A stretch of 51,451 nucleotides of DNA, from the NCBI GenBank assembly GCA_023663945.1, contig JAMPGL010000028.1:1-51451 (forward strand), written 5' to 3'. The notes under the pieces are model-generated. The model did not search any database, had not been told where the DNA came from, and was given only the letters and a program-made list of their open reading frames with translations. Positions 23,866 through 32,464 of this stretch are shown one piece after another (position 1 is the stretch's first letter; every line of letters starts with the position of its first letter). A program made the translations under genes and the position numbers. The stretch is from Lachnospiraceae bacterium. GTDB taxonomy: Bacteria > Bacillota > Clostridia > Lachnospirales > Lachnospiraceae.

Positions 23866-24897
23866 TCATTCCACTAACTCCTGATAACGCTTGTCTCCCT
23901 TGAGAAATCCATAAGCTTCCTCATCCCTAAAGTTATCCCGCATAGTCTTTTTCAGCGATTCCTTAAAATCATCGGAAAGTGCCTTAAACTCCATATGCTC
24001 ATAAAGCGGGGATGTCTGCCACTTGCTGATGGTATCGGCACTTTCTAGCAGCTGTCTCATGATTTCGATGGTTTCGTCAATCTCCTTTTCTGCCGCTGCC
24101 AGTTCCAGCCTTACACAGATTTCGTTATACCTTCCCATCTCAAACACCTTTGCCATCTGGCTTTGCTTCTCCACCAAATAGCGTGCTTTTGCCTTGTCTT
24201 CCTCTTCCATGGCAAGCCAAAAAAGGTTGTATAATACCATACTGCTCATCTGATAACCGGAAAACAAAATCTGTTCATACGCCTTATAAGCTTCCTGTTT
24301 GCGGTCTGTCTTACTGTAAATGAACGCCTGCTTTCGTTTCCGCTCCGGGTCTTCCGGTGCGAAATAAGCCAAAAGCTCCTCCGCCTTTTCCCACTGCTCC
24401 TTCCGGATATAAAATCCAAGCAGGGAATCCGCCGCGTACTTTTTTAGTTCCTCCTCCCTGCTGTCCAAAATACGTTCATAACAACCGCATAGATAATCAT
24501 CATAGCTTTCTGCCTCCGGCACACCTTTGGTAATCCGCCACGCATCAAGCACCAGCGCCATCTGCCAGACCAGCCATTCACAATTTGGGTACTGCTCCAG
24601 AATTTTCTTTGCCCACAAAAATACCTGCTCATAGGGCTCCTTTTTTAATTTGTCGTTCGCCTCATTAATCAGACCATTAATTTCTTCTCTGGTAAGCTCC
24701 TCATGAAAGGACAGTAGCGTATCCGGCGTAATGTCCAGCAGTCTTGCAATGGGCGAAAGCAGCGTAATATCCGGCATGGAATTTCCGTTTTCCCACTTGT
24801 TGACCGCCGGAGCGCTTACGCCCAGACGGTTCGCCATCTCCTCCTGCGTCATATTTTTGCTTTTTCTGTATTTGCGAATCACTTCACCTATCTGCAT
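23866..24897 (-). CDS. XRE regulator with TPR-like C-terminus
   Basis: In the 343-aa protein, residues 1-62 form an HTH_3 domain (IRKYRKSKNMTQEEMANRLG, VSAPAVNKWENG). The rest is a series of paired helices (AEELLAYFAP, AYKAYEQILFSG, KARYLVEKQSQMAK) consistent with tetratricopeptide-type repeats. This architecture is common in Firmicute regulators that sense peptides or protein partners. AAGGAGGA precedes the ATG. No obvious target operon is adjacent except the upstream intergenic region. Confidence 0.87.
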   Translation of the reverse strand: MQIGEVIRKYRKSKNMTQEEMANRLGVSAPAVNKWENGNSMPDITLLSPIARLLDITPDTLLSFHEELTREEINGLINEANDKLKKEPYEQVFLWAKKILEQYPNCEWLVWQMALVLDAWRITKGVPEAESYDDYLCGCYERILDSREEELKKYAADSLLGFYIRKEQWEKAEELLAYFAPEDPERKRKQAFIYSKTDRKQEAYKAYEQILFSGYQMSSMVLYNLFWLAMEEEDKAKARYLVEKQSQMAKVFEMGRYNEICVRLELAAAEKEIDETIEIMRQLLESADTISKWQTSPLYEHMEFKALSDDFKESLKKTMRDNFRDEEAYGFLKGDKRYQELVE

Positions 24898-25210
24898 GAG
24901 TGTATCCTCCTTTTTGTCCCTGATAATTTTGCATCGGCCTTTGCTGATTTCATCTTATCAGGAAAAAGCGGATTTCTCAATTGAGCGGATATTAACTTTT
25001 AGGAATATTTTTTAACTGCTATTCATTATTTTTCATAAATAGTTCTCTGAGGTCGGCACACTTATGATTATCTGTCCGCTTTTCTTTATGCTATGTAAAT
25101 TACTTTACTAAAAATTTAAATTTTAAATGGCGCAAACTTTTCTATTATTTTTATTGCTTTCCGAATGACATTGTAATATAATTGTCTTACAAATGAGAGG
25201 AGGTTTTATC
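24898..25210. other. Divergent promoter region, 313 bp
   Basis: The region lies between the XRE-TPR gene (minus) and the RelB-like/PIN pair (plus). It contains AAAATTTAAATTTT near 25109 and the toxin-antitoxin promoter at 25154-25192. No gene is supported. Confidence 0.6.
25154..25192 (+). promoter_or_regulatory. Promoter/operator of the RelB-like/PIN pair
   Basis: -35 TTGCTT (25154-25159), 17 bp and -10 TATAAT (25177-25182) are overlapped by the inverted repeat TTGTAA (25171-25176) / TTACAA (25187-25192). Antitoxin autorepression is inferred. Confidence 0.65.
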
Positions 25211-25519
25211 ATGGCTACTTCATTATTACAGGTTCGTATAGACGACTCTTTAAAAGACGAGGCTGCGCAGGTCTTTGAACGTTTAGGAATAGATACATCT
25301 ACCGCTGTAAGAATGTTTTTGAAACGTGCAATTCTGGAAAATGGCATTCCTTTCAAAATGACTCTTCCCAAAGCACCTTATAATGCCGAACGCGGGTATC
25401 GTGCTATGGTCGAAATTGGAGAGGCCTCTGAAAAGAATGGTCTGGCAGATATGTCTCTGGAAGAAATCAATGCCGAGATTGAAGCTTCCAGAAATGCGCG
25501 CCAGGCATCCGCTCAATGA
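25211..25519 (+). CDS. RelB/DinJ family antitoxin
   Basis: The 102-aa protein is a ribbon-helix-helix type: strand LLQVRIDDSLKDEA, then FERLGIDTSTAVRMFLKRAI and NGIPF, the RelB/DinJ signature. An acidic helical C-terminus would bind the toxin. The start at 25211 follows AGGAGG by 7 bases; the upstream in-frame codon at 25193 lies in the ribosome site. It overlaps the PIN gene by 4 bases. RelB-type antitoxins usually pair with RelE/YafQ, so the PIN partner is a swapped pair. Confidence 0.88.
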   Translation: MATSLLQVRIDDSLKDEAAQVFERLGIDTSTAVRMFLKRAILENGIPFKMTLPKAPYNAERGYRAMVEIGEASEKNGLADMSLEEINAEIEASRNARQASAQ

Positions 25520-25929
25520 AATACTATGCAGTATTGGACACTAACGTCCTTGTCTCTGCTATCTTAAAAACCGGCTCGGTACCCGGTCAGATTATGGCAG
25601 AAGCATTAAACGGTGTCATTATTCCCGTTCTTAATGACGAGATTATTACAGAGTATGAGGATGTACTAAACCGCCCCAAGTTTCGTTTTGATAAAAAGGC
25701 TGTAAAAGTTCTTTTGGATGAACTTAAAAAACGTGCTGTCTACTCTGACTATGGATTGATTGAAGATGAAATCCCTGATTCAAAAGATGTCATTTTTTAT
25801 GCAGTACTAATGGAAAAGCGCAAAGAAGAAGATGCCTATCTTGTAACCGGAAATATAAAACATTTTCCCATGCGGACATATATTGTAACCCCTCGGGAGA
25901 TGCTGGAAATCATTGGAGAGGGTAAATGA
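25516..25929 (+). CDS. PIN-domain toxin
   Basis: The 137-aa COG1569-type PIN nuclease has AVLDTNVLVSAI with the first catalytic Asp (Asp8), mid-protein DEIITEYEDVL, SKDVIFYAVL, and the end motif LVTGNIKHFP. The third acidic site is less clear because the usual D/E in GDKD is replaced by GNIKHF, a common variant of this subfamily. It is coupled to the RelB/DinJ-like antitoxin by ATGA overlap. Confidence 0.87.
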   Translation: MKYYAVLDTNVLVSAILKTGSVPGQIMAEALNGVIIPVLNDEIITEYEDVLNRPKFRFDKKAVKVLLDELKKRAVYSDYGLIEDEIPDSKDVIFYAVLMEKRKEEDAYLVTGNIKHFPMRTYIVTPREMLEIIGEGK

Positions 25930-25935
25930 TAATAA

Positions 25936-26454
25936 TCACTCCCTCTCCGCCTTTTTAATCAACGAATACATTTTCATATCCAGCACTTTGCCATTCTTCA
26001 CCGCATTACACCTTAAAATCCCTTCCAGCATAAACCCTGCCTTTTCGAGCACACGGCAGGATGCGGCATTATAAGCAAAGGGTTCCGCAAATATCCTGAT
26101 AATATCCGTGTGTGCAAACACGTAATCACATGCCTGCTTTACCGCACTGCTTCCCAGCCCTTTTCCCCAATAGGGCTCTCCGATATAATATCCCATCTCG
26201 GCAGTTCTGGAATGAATGTTCTCACATCGGAAAACGCCGATGCTTCCAACAGCCTTATCCTCGACAGTAATCGCAAATGCAAAGGTCTTGGTTTTATCCG
26301 CCGAAAGCATTTCGGTAATATACTCTCTTGCATCTTTGGGCGTATACGGATAAGGCAGACCATCGCGCAGATTGTTTAAAATATTTTTGTTGTTCAGCAT
26401 GCGTGCCAAATCCTCCGCATCTTCTATCCGCCACTCCCTTATCATACATTCCAT
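25936..26454 (-). CDS. GNAT N-acetyltransferase, RimJ/RimL type
   Basis: The 172-aa protein has the Acetyltransf_3 layout: N-terminal IREWRIEDAEDLARML, core strand VGSIGVF, acetyl-CoA loop PYWGKGLGSSAV (residues about 95-106), and C-terminal NAASCRVLEKAGF. The frame is open to 26490, but ATG 26454 has AAAGGAG eight bases upstream. It lies 32 bases after the sensor kinase stop and may be co-transcribed with it. Substrate unknown. Confidence 0.88.
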   Translation of the reverse strand: MECMIREWRIEDAEDLARMLNNKNILNNLRDGLPYPYTPKDAREYITEMLSADKTKTFAFAITVEDKAVGSIGVFRCENIHSRTAEMGYYIGEPYWGKGLGSSAVKQACDYVFAHTDIIRIFAEPFAYNAASCRVLEKAGFMLEGILRCNAVKNGKVLDMKMYSLIKKAERE

Positions 26455-26486
26455 ACTGACTGCTCCTTTCAATAAAACCGTATACT

Positions 26487-27806
26487 TCAAAAACTGTCCT
26501 GTCTATCTTCCGCCGGAATCGGCAGGTATAAAAATAGGTGAAAGCTCTCCTCTTTGCGGTCAATTTCCATGCCTCCGCCATATTTCTTTACTGTTTCCTG
26601 AATGCTCTTAAGACCAAGCCCGTGGTTTTTCGCATCCTTTTTGGTTGTCTCAGGAAGCCTCTCTTTTCCGGCGGACTTTTTTGGTAAGTCGTCCGTATCA
26701 ACACGTTTGCAGGCGTTTTTAACACTCACCGCCAAAACTCCTTTTCCTGCCCTTGCATCCAGATAAATCTCACGCAAAGGGTCTTCCAGCTCCATGCACC
26801 CCTCCGCCGCATTGTCCAGCGCATTGGCAAAAATTGCACAAATATCCGCTTTTTCAAAGGGAAGCTCCCTGTTAATGGCAATCTTCGGGCAAAAGCGGAT
26901 TCCTTTCTGTCTCATCAGGCTTTCCTTTGCAGTCAGCACGGCATTGATCGTGGAATCGCCACACCAAGTCAAGGTCTGCCCCAGTGCCGGATTATCCAGC
27001 ATTCCCTTAATATACGCATCCTTTTCCTGTCCCGGCAGTGCAAGAAGCGCCTGCAAGTGATTAGACAGGTCATGCCGCAGTCTCCGGACTTCAAACTGCT
27101 GCTCTTCCATAGCCTCGTAATATCTCCGATTCTGATTTGCCAGCGTATTTTCTCTTTCCAATCTCTGCTGTCTTTCCAAAACTGTCAATGCGCGCAAAAG
27201 TCCGATAAACGAAAGCATTGCCACCAAAAACAAAACGCCGTCCGAAAGCACAACCGAGCTTATCTTTACAAAAGGACTGCTGAACAAAATAACAGAAATC
27301 ATAATTCCCAGGGGCGAAACGGTAAGCATCAGCATCAGTTTCCAAAGAGGTTCGGAAAGTTCAAAATCCTTCTCTGTTTTCTGCATCCGGATAAGCAGAT
27401 ACAATCCCACCGCAGACACCAATCTGCCCGCTGGATACAGTTTTTCATACAAGTCATCCTGTCCATAATAATGGGCGGCGTATGCCGCACAGTTGTCCCA
27501 CAAACCGCTAAAGGCAAATACGGTACTGCCAAGCATCAGACCGATTGTAACCTTTTTCAGCCCGGTGCCCTCACAGGCAATCCATAAGACTGCCAGAAAA
27601 ATCACCATGCTGATAGTCAGATTAAGCATATCGCCAATATAAATAATCATAAAAACTGCCTGCCAACAGCTAAGAAGAAGGCACCACCTGCACCATTGCT
27701 TTTCCTTTATCCGAATCAGGCAGGACAAAGCCAGATAAACAAACACCGCCGCCGCAAATCCCAACGCGCCGAATAGCAGTCCTGTCACATATTTCCAGAT
27801 GCCCAT
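26487..27806 (-). CDS. GHKL-type sensor histidine kinase (AgrC-like)
   Basis: The 439-aa protein has six or seven N-terminal membrane segments (residues about 5-205), a short coiled coil, and phospho-acceptor His245 in RRLRHDLSNHLQ. The HATPase_c_5 domain has N box NALDNAAEGC (328-337) and the G box near HGLGLKSI. This is the AgrC/ComD-type kinase that pairs with LytTR regulators and often senses peptides. It overlaps the response regulator gene by 22 bases. Confidence 0.9.
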   Translation of the reverse strand: MGIWKYVTGLLFGALGFAAAVFVYLALSCLIRIKEKQWCRWCLLLSCWQAVFMIIYIGDMLNLTISMVIFLAVLWIACEGTGLKKVTIGLMLGSTVFAFSGLWDNCAAYAAHYYGQDDLYEKLYPAGRLVSAVGLYLLIRMQKTEKDFELSEPLWKLMLMLTVSPLGIMISVILFSSPFVKISSVVLSDGVLFLVAMLSFIGLLRALTVLERQQRLERENTLANQNRRYYEAMEEQQFEVRRLRHDLSNHLQALLALPGQEKDAYIKGMLDNPALGQTLTWCGDSTINAVLTAKESLMRQKGIRFCPKIAINRELPFEKADICAIFANALDNAAEGCMELEDPLREIYLDARAGKGVLAVSVKNACKRVDTDDLPKKSAGKERLPETTKKDAKNHGLGLKSIQETVKKYGGGMEIDRKEESFHLFLYLPIPAEDRQDSF

Positions 27807-28531
27807 TGCTCTTCCCCTTCCAGCATTGCCTTGGCAAGCTTCACCAACGCTCCCTCTTTCATGGCTCTGCTCACAGGAATATTCTGCCCGTCTGCCGTCA
27901 CACTTTCCCCTCCAATGCGGGTAACCCGCCCGGGATTCACGAGATACCTTTGATGCACGCGCACAAAGGCGTCCGACAGCCGCCGCTCAACCTCGTCCAA
28001 TTTTCCATAAAAAGCGTAAGCAGGCTGTTCCCCTCGCCCGGCACAGACTACATTCACCTTTCGTTTTTCACTGTAAAAATAAGAAATATCCGCCAGCGGA
28101 AGCCGGTAGGTTCCTTCCGCATTTTTAAAGGAAAAAAATTTCTCCCTGCCGTCAAAAACCTGCTTCCGCACCCTCCTCAGCACTTCCGCAAGCCTCTCGG
28201 CTCCCACTGGTTTTATCACATAGTCAAGCGCATTTACCTTATAGCCGTCAAACACGTAATCGGTGTATCCTGTCACGAACACCAGACAGATATTTTTGTC
28301 AAACTCCCGAATCTGCCCTGCCGCCTCCATCCCGTTCATTCCCTTCATTTCCACGTCAAGAAACAGCAGGTCAATCTCTCCCGGATGCTTCTTCAGCCAG
28401 CGCGCCGCGCTCTCCCCCGTGGAAAACTCATAAACAATCTGCTCCGACTCTTCCCGAATCACCTTTTCCAATTGAAAACGCAGAGAATCTCTGGCATCTA
28501 TCTGATCATCACATATTCCAATCCGAAGCAT
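27785..28531 (-). CDS. LytTR family response regulator
   Basis: The 248-aa protein has a receiver domain with acidic pocket D8/D9, phospho-acceptor Asp59 (LLFLDVEMKGMNG) and Lys107. The LytTR DNA-binding domain follows from about 135 (FVRVHQRYLVNPGRVTRI). The open frame reaches 28621, but ATG 28531 is the family start. The extra upstream codons would run through the structured repeat. It forms a two-component system with the GHKL kinase and probably controls the divergent ABC transporter at 28929-31821. Confidence 0.9.
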   Translation of the reverse strand: MLRIGICDDQIDARDSLRFQLEKVIREESEQIVYEFSTGESAARWLKKHPGEIDLLFLDVEMKGMNGMEAAGQIREFDKNICLVFVTGYTDYVFDGYKVNALDYVIKPVGAERLAEVLRRVRKQVFDGREKFFSFKNAEGTYRLPLADISYFYSEKRKVNVVCAGRGEQPAYAFYGKLDEVERRLSDAFVRVHQRYLVNPGRVTRIGGESVTADGQNIPVSRAMKEGALVKLAKAMLEGEEQWASGNM

Positions 28532-28575
28532 TTTATCACCGCCTGTTTTCTTATTAAAAATTGCTATTTCGGTCT

Positions 28576-28643
28576 TGCAAAATCTTACGTATATGACTTT
28601 TGCAAGAACCGGAAAGTGCAATTTGTTATGCCGTTTACTATAA
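28576..28643. repeat. Dispersed structured repeat, copy B
   Basis: It is 55/68 identical to copy A (6143-6210). On the minus strand TATAGTAAACGGCATAACAA is followed by a hairpin. The outer stem pairs 28558-28564 with 28618-28624. The inner perfect 10-bp stem pairs 28573-28582 with 28598-28607. The 15-base loop contains CATATACGTAA. A T5 run follows, about 25 bases before the response regulator ATG, so it has the shape of a leader attenuator. Confidence 0.75.
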
Positions 28644-28928
28644 ATATTGTACCACCCTTCCCCGCTTCAAACAATCCTGCGGTTTTACTGCAGATCCCTT
28701 TGCCCTGCCAAACATTACAAAATCGGCGCCAATCTTTACAGAATGAGAAATCATCTCCCAAAAATGACAAACAAGCCGTCAAAAATAACGCTCTCTCCTC
28801 CGGCTTCTTCTTTTTTTGCTACACTGACCGTAAACAAGTCAACAACCCCGCAGCAGTCGTCAAATGTATACAAGTTACACTTGACTCGTTGCTTGCGAGA
28901 ATTACCACACAATAGAAAGGTATGCGCT

Positions 28929-29723
28929 ATGCTATATGTTAAAAATCTTCACAAATCTTATCAGAGCGGAAGCAAGTCTTATCCTGTGCTCAAGGGCATA
29001 GACCTGTCCGTTGCCAATCAGGAGTTTGTGGCAGTGATGGGACCATCCGGTTCCGGAAAAAGCACATTGCTGAATTGTATCTCCTGCTATATTCCTTTTG
29101 AACAGGGCGCCATTACCTTAGGCGGTCAGGAATTAAAAGGCTTAGATGAAGACAGCCTTGCCCAAATCCGCAACGAAAAGCTGGGATTTGTCTTTCAGGA
29201 CTTTATGCTTCTTGACGGTCTGACCATCCGCGAAAACATTCTGGTTCCTAAGATTATTCAGGGAAAAGCAGACCGAACGGCCGAAAGGTGGACCGACCGG
29301 CTTTTAGCTCTTTTTTGCCTTGAACACATTGCCTCCAAATATCCGGCAGATGTCTCCGGCGGAGAACGTCAGCGGACTGCCGTGGCACGAAGCCTGATCA
29401 ATCAGCCTCTGCTCATCCTTGCCGACGAACCCACCGGAAACCTTGACAGCAAATCCAGCCGTACAGTTATTGAGTCCTTTGAAAATGCTAGAAATAAACT
29501 CGGCGCGTCCATCTTTATGGTTACCCATGACAGCTTTGCCGCATCCTTCTGCGACCGGGTGATTCTTCTTAAAGACGGCGTCATTTACAGCACACTGGAA
29601 AATGCGCCGGGTAATCTTGAAAATCGGCAGAGTGCTTTTCAAGACCGCCTGCTTGACGCTATCCGCCAAATGAGCAATACCGGCTCAGCGTCCGCAGGGG
29701 AAAACGCAGGAAGGAGGCAGTGA
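28929..29723 (+). CDS. ABC transporter ATP-binding protein (BceA/MacB type)
   Basis: The 264-aa ATPase has Walker A GPSGSGKST (38-46), Q-loop FVFQDF, signature VSGGE (142-146), Walker B LLILADEPTGNLDS (161-174) and switch His in MVTHD. The DEPTGNLD form is characteristic of the LolD/MacB/BceA group. The frame is open to 28647, but ATG 28929 with GAAAGG upstream matches the family. Its permease follows within 2 bases. It is divergent from the GHKL/LytTR system. Confidence 0.92.
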   Translation: MLYVKNLHKSYQSGSKSYPVLKGIDLSVANQEFVAVMGPSGSGKSTLLNCISCYIPFEQGAITLGGQELKGLDEDSLAQIRNEKLGFVFQDFMLLDGLTIRENILVPKIIQGKADRTAERWTDRLLALFCLEHIASKYPADVSGGERQRTAVARSLINQPLLILADEPTGNLDSKSSRTVIESFENARNKLGASIFMVTHDSFAASFCDRVILLKDGVIYSTLENAPGNLENRQSAFQDRLLDAIRQMSNTGSASAGENAGRRQ

Positions 29724-29724
29724 C

Positions 29725-31821
29725 ATGACCCTTAAAGCTTTGGAGAAAAAACTGCAAAAGGCAGATGCAAAGCAGGCGGTGCTTTACCTGTTCTGCAATT
29801 TTGTTTCTTTAGTATTAATCACAGCTTATTCTGCAATGATGTTTTCGCCTACCGTGCTTACGATATTTCCGGATGGAGGCGACAGCCGAAAACAAATGAT
29901 TGCCATCTTTATGCTTACCTTGTTCGGCTGTGTCGTATTTACGATTTATGCCTCCGGGCTCTTTTTCCGCCAAAAGGCACGACAGCTTGGAACTCTTATG
30001 GCGCTTGGCGCGTCAAGGCACTGTCTTCTTCCGGGTCTTCTGCGCGAAGTGCTGGCACTTAGCTCCTTCTCTTCCTTTGCCGGAATCCTTGCAGGCTTTC
30101 CTTTTATCTGGCTTTTGTGGAACGGCTTCCGCCTTTTCATCATAGACAGCACGCAGATGATTCTGACATTTGACTTTAAGTGCCTGTTCCTGTCGGCAGT
30201 ATTTTTTGTTCTTGTTGCCGTCTTTTCCTGTATAACGGCTTACCGCTATCTGAAAAAAACAAATATTATGGAAGTGATGCACGAGGAGCACCGCAGCGAA
30301 CCAGTGAAGGAGCTTGGAATCTGGTGCGGTCCTGCGGGGATTGTACTGACGCTTGCAGGCGCCGTCACGGGGTATCTGGCTCCCGCCATTTATCAAAAAC
30401 TGTTCCATGCCTATGCACCGATATGGATTAATGTTTTTTATGCACCGCTTTTTGCAGGGCTTTATATGATCATGCTTCACACGGTAGTGCACGGCTGGCG
30501 TTCCCGCCAAAAACAGCCGTACAAAAATCTGATTGCCCGGAGCATCATGAAATTTCAGGGAAAGCAGACCGTAAACAGCCTGCTTGTATGCACCGTCCTG
30601 ATTGCCGGAAGCGCCTTTGCCATCTTTTACATTCCCATGATGAGCGCGGGACAGCTTATGGAAATAAAATCCCGTCCCTACGACTACTATTATCACTACC
30701 GGGCAGACCAGAATATTCCTGACGAAGAAGAGATTTCCACCCTTGCCGGAAAGCACGGTCTTGCCATTAAAGATTACAAAAGCGCTCCCTATCTGTCCCT
30801 TGCCATGGATGGCATTACCGAAATTGAAGATGAGGGCAATTCCTTTCATTATGAGCGGGTTCCTTTTTGTAATGAGGCAAAATTTATCTCGGAAACCTCT
30901 TTTGAAATTTTAACCGGGGAAAAAGCCTCCGTAGAAAAAGGCAGTTATCGTGCCATTTCCAACGCAGACGAGACAGGTCTTTACTATTTAAATTCTACAG
31001 CCGTTGTGCTTACCAATATGAGCACCTTTGAGAGCATTCCCGTAAGCTTTGCCGGATATGCACACTATGATCTCTTGGCGGATTCGGCAGGATATTATGT
31101 GCTGAGTGATGAGGATTATGAGACGATTTCCCTTGGGCTTGCCCCCGACTGGATGGGCGCCGCCGCCTTTTTCAATATGGACGGCGAAGACAGCTACGCC
31201 TTCGCACAGGACTTCTTTTACACTCTGGTTTCCGCCTTCGATTCGGAATGCGAACTGCCCGCTTATTATGACCGGGTGACAAAATACTATAAAAATCTAC
31301 AGGGGGAAGTTTATTGGGGCGATACTCCAGACATGACGCAGATCAGCTATTCACAGCCTGACAGCAGTGATTTCAGGAGCTATTGGCGGTACATGCCCAA
31401 AAGCCGGATTCTCGACCGGACTGACTTTACCAGAAACTTTTCCGTGTTCCTGATGATGTTTCTCTTTATCGCCATTATCTGTTCCTTGGCGGCAATGATC
31501 ATCAGTTATATCCGCTGTATGACTATCGCGCTCAACAACCGATATCTCTTTGAGGATTTGAAACGGCTTGGCGCATCGCCCGCTTTCCTGCAAAAAGAAA
31601 TCAAAGGACAGGCAGGTCCCGTATTTAAAATTCCTGCCATCGCAGGAATGACCGCTATGTACCTTCTGTACCTGCTCTTACTTTGGGGAAACGACGGAAA
31701 AATTACGGGCAGTGAAGCCGTTGGAATGGCTGTCTGCTTTTTTATTCTTGCAGGCATCGCGGCGGCGTATTATCTGGTTTACCGGTGTACGGTTCGGAAT
31801 ATGTTTAAATTCTTATTTTGA
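29725..31821 (+). CDS. FtsX-like ABC permease (BceB-like)
   Basis: The 698-aa membrane protein has an FtsX domain near residues 60-180 (RQKARQLGTLMALGASRHCLLP) and further membrane segments at about 195-310. A large extracellular domain spans about 320-570. C-terminal FtsX segments occupy about 575-698 (DLKRLGASPAFLQKEIKGQ). This is the BceB/VraG layout used for peptide-antibiotic detoxification, although the paired regulator here is LytTR rather than OmpR type. GGAGG lies 7 bases before the ATG. The gene converges on hicB with a 9-base overlap. Confidence 0.85.
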   Translation: MTLKALEKKLQKADAKQAVLYLFCNFVSLVLITAYSAMMFSPTVLTIFPDGGDSRKQMIAIFMLTLFGCVVFTIYASGLFFRQKARQLGTLMALGASRHCLLPGLLREVLALSSFSSFAGILAGFPFIWLLWNGFRLFIIDSTQMILTFDFKCLFLSAVFFVLVAVFSCITAYRYLKKTNIMEVMHEEHRSEPVKELGIWCGPAGIVLTLAGAVTGYLAPAIYQKLFHAYAPIWINVFYAPLFAGLYMIMLHTVVHGWRSRQKQPYKNLIARSIMKFQGKQTVNSLLVCTVLIAGSAFAIFYIPMMSAGQLMEIKSRPYDYYYHYRADQNIPDEEEISTLAGKHGLAIKDYKSAPYLSLAMDGITEIEDEGNSFHYERVPFCNEAKFISETSFEILTGEKASVEKGSYRAISNADETGLYYLNSTAVVLTNMSTFESIPVSFAGYAHYDLLADSAGYYVLSDEDYETISLGLAPDWMGAAAFFNMDGEDSYAFAQDFFYTLVSAFDSECELPAYYDRVTKYYKNLQGEVYWGDTPDMTQISYSQPDSSDFRSYWRYMPKSRILDRTDFTRNFSVFLMMFLFIAIICSLAAMIISYIRCMTIALNNRYLFEDLKRLGASPAFLQKEIKGQAGPVFKIPAIAGMTAMYLLYLLLLWGNDGKITGSEAVGMAVCFFILAGIAAAYYLVYRCTVRNMFKFLF

Positions 31822-32178
31822 ATAAACAGCATCATTTCTGGAAAGAAGATACACACAGTACTGGTTCATACTGATGCCTTCCCTTTTAGAATGCTCAGCC
31901 AGCAGCCTGTGCAGACTTCGCGGTATTCTCAATTTGAATTGCCCTGAATAATCCTCCAAATCATCCGGCTCATGAATCTCTATGCCGTCTTCAAGGGCTG
32001 CTTCAATCCATGCTTTTTTGGCATCCAGCGCATTTGCTACCGCAGATTCCACAGTCTCGCCACAAGTAATACAGCCTGGAAGGTCAGGATAGGAAGCCAC
32101 AAATCCCCCTTCAGCCTTATCTTCTATAATCTCCATACGATAGGACATTGCCATATAATCATCCAGCGTCTTCACCAT
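31813..32178 (-). CDS. hicB: HicB antitoxin
   Basis: In the 121-aa protein, the N-terminal partial RNase H-like fold (YRMEIIEDKAEGGFVASYPDLPGCITCGET) is the HicB signature. The C-terminal FKLRIPRSLHRLLAEHSKREGISMNQYCVYLLS is a ribbon-helix-helix DNA-binding domain. It follows hicA with a 20-base overlap and should neutralise HicA and repress the operon. Confidence 0.93.
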   Translation of the reverse strand: MVKTLDDYMAMSYRMEIIEDKAEGGFVASYPDLPGCITCGETVESAVANALDAKKAWIEAALEDGIEIHEPDDLEDYSGQFKLRIPRSLHRLLAEHSKREGISMNQYCVYLLSRNDAVYSK

Positions 32179-32416
32179 TTTGCGCCTCGCTTTCTACTAT
32201 CTGCTTAACCATTTCCACATAAGCCTTTTTAATCGGTTCATGCTTTGGGATTGTAATTGGTTGACAGCCTGCTTTTCTGAATGTGAAATGACTACTTCCA
32301 CCTTTGGGAGCATTCATCTCATATCCACAACTTTCCAAGACTTTACGTAGTTCATCAAATCGTAGGTCTTTTGATAAAGTGAAAATCCGTGTTAATAGTT
32401 TATCCCACTTTGACAT
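32159..32416 (-). CDS. hicA: HicA mRNA interferase toxin
   Basis: The 85-aa double-stranded RNA-binding-like toxin has FDELRKVLESCGYEM, the catalytic His in GGSSHFTFRK, and the closing IPKHEPIKKAYVEMVKQIV. Typical HicA is 60-85 aa. AGAGGA precedes its ATG. It is first in the pair, as usual for hicAB. Confidence 0.93.
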   Translation of the reverse strand: MSKWDKLLTRIFTLSKDLRFDELRKVLESCGYEMNAPKGGSSHFTFRKAGCQPITIPKHEPIKKAYVEMVKQIVESEAQNGEDAG

Positions 32417-32435
32417 TTGGATTCCTCTTTTTTAT

Positions 32436-32464
32436 ATTATATGTGGTATCATATTTGGTGTCAA
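32436..32464 (-). promoter_or_regulatory. Consensus promoter of hicAB
   Basis: On the minus strand TTGACA (32459-32464), exactly 17 bp, then TATAAT (32436-32441), 20 bases before the hicA start. The spacer includes ATGATACCAC, part of a possible HicB site. Confidence 0.8.

Noticed and set aside
27806-28915. 369-aa plus-strand ORF opposite the response regulator
   Set aside because: It is the mirror of the LytTR gene and upstream region, with no recognisable domain. The ABC ATPase start at 28929 lies in another frame with a proper ribosome site.
30013-30849. 278-aa minus-strand ORF inside the FtsX-like permease
   Set aside because: Antisense shadow; the plus-strand permease has clear membrane domains and a ribosome site.
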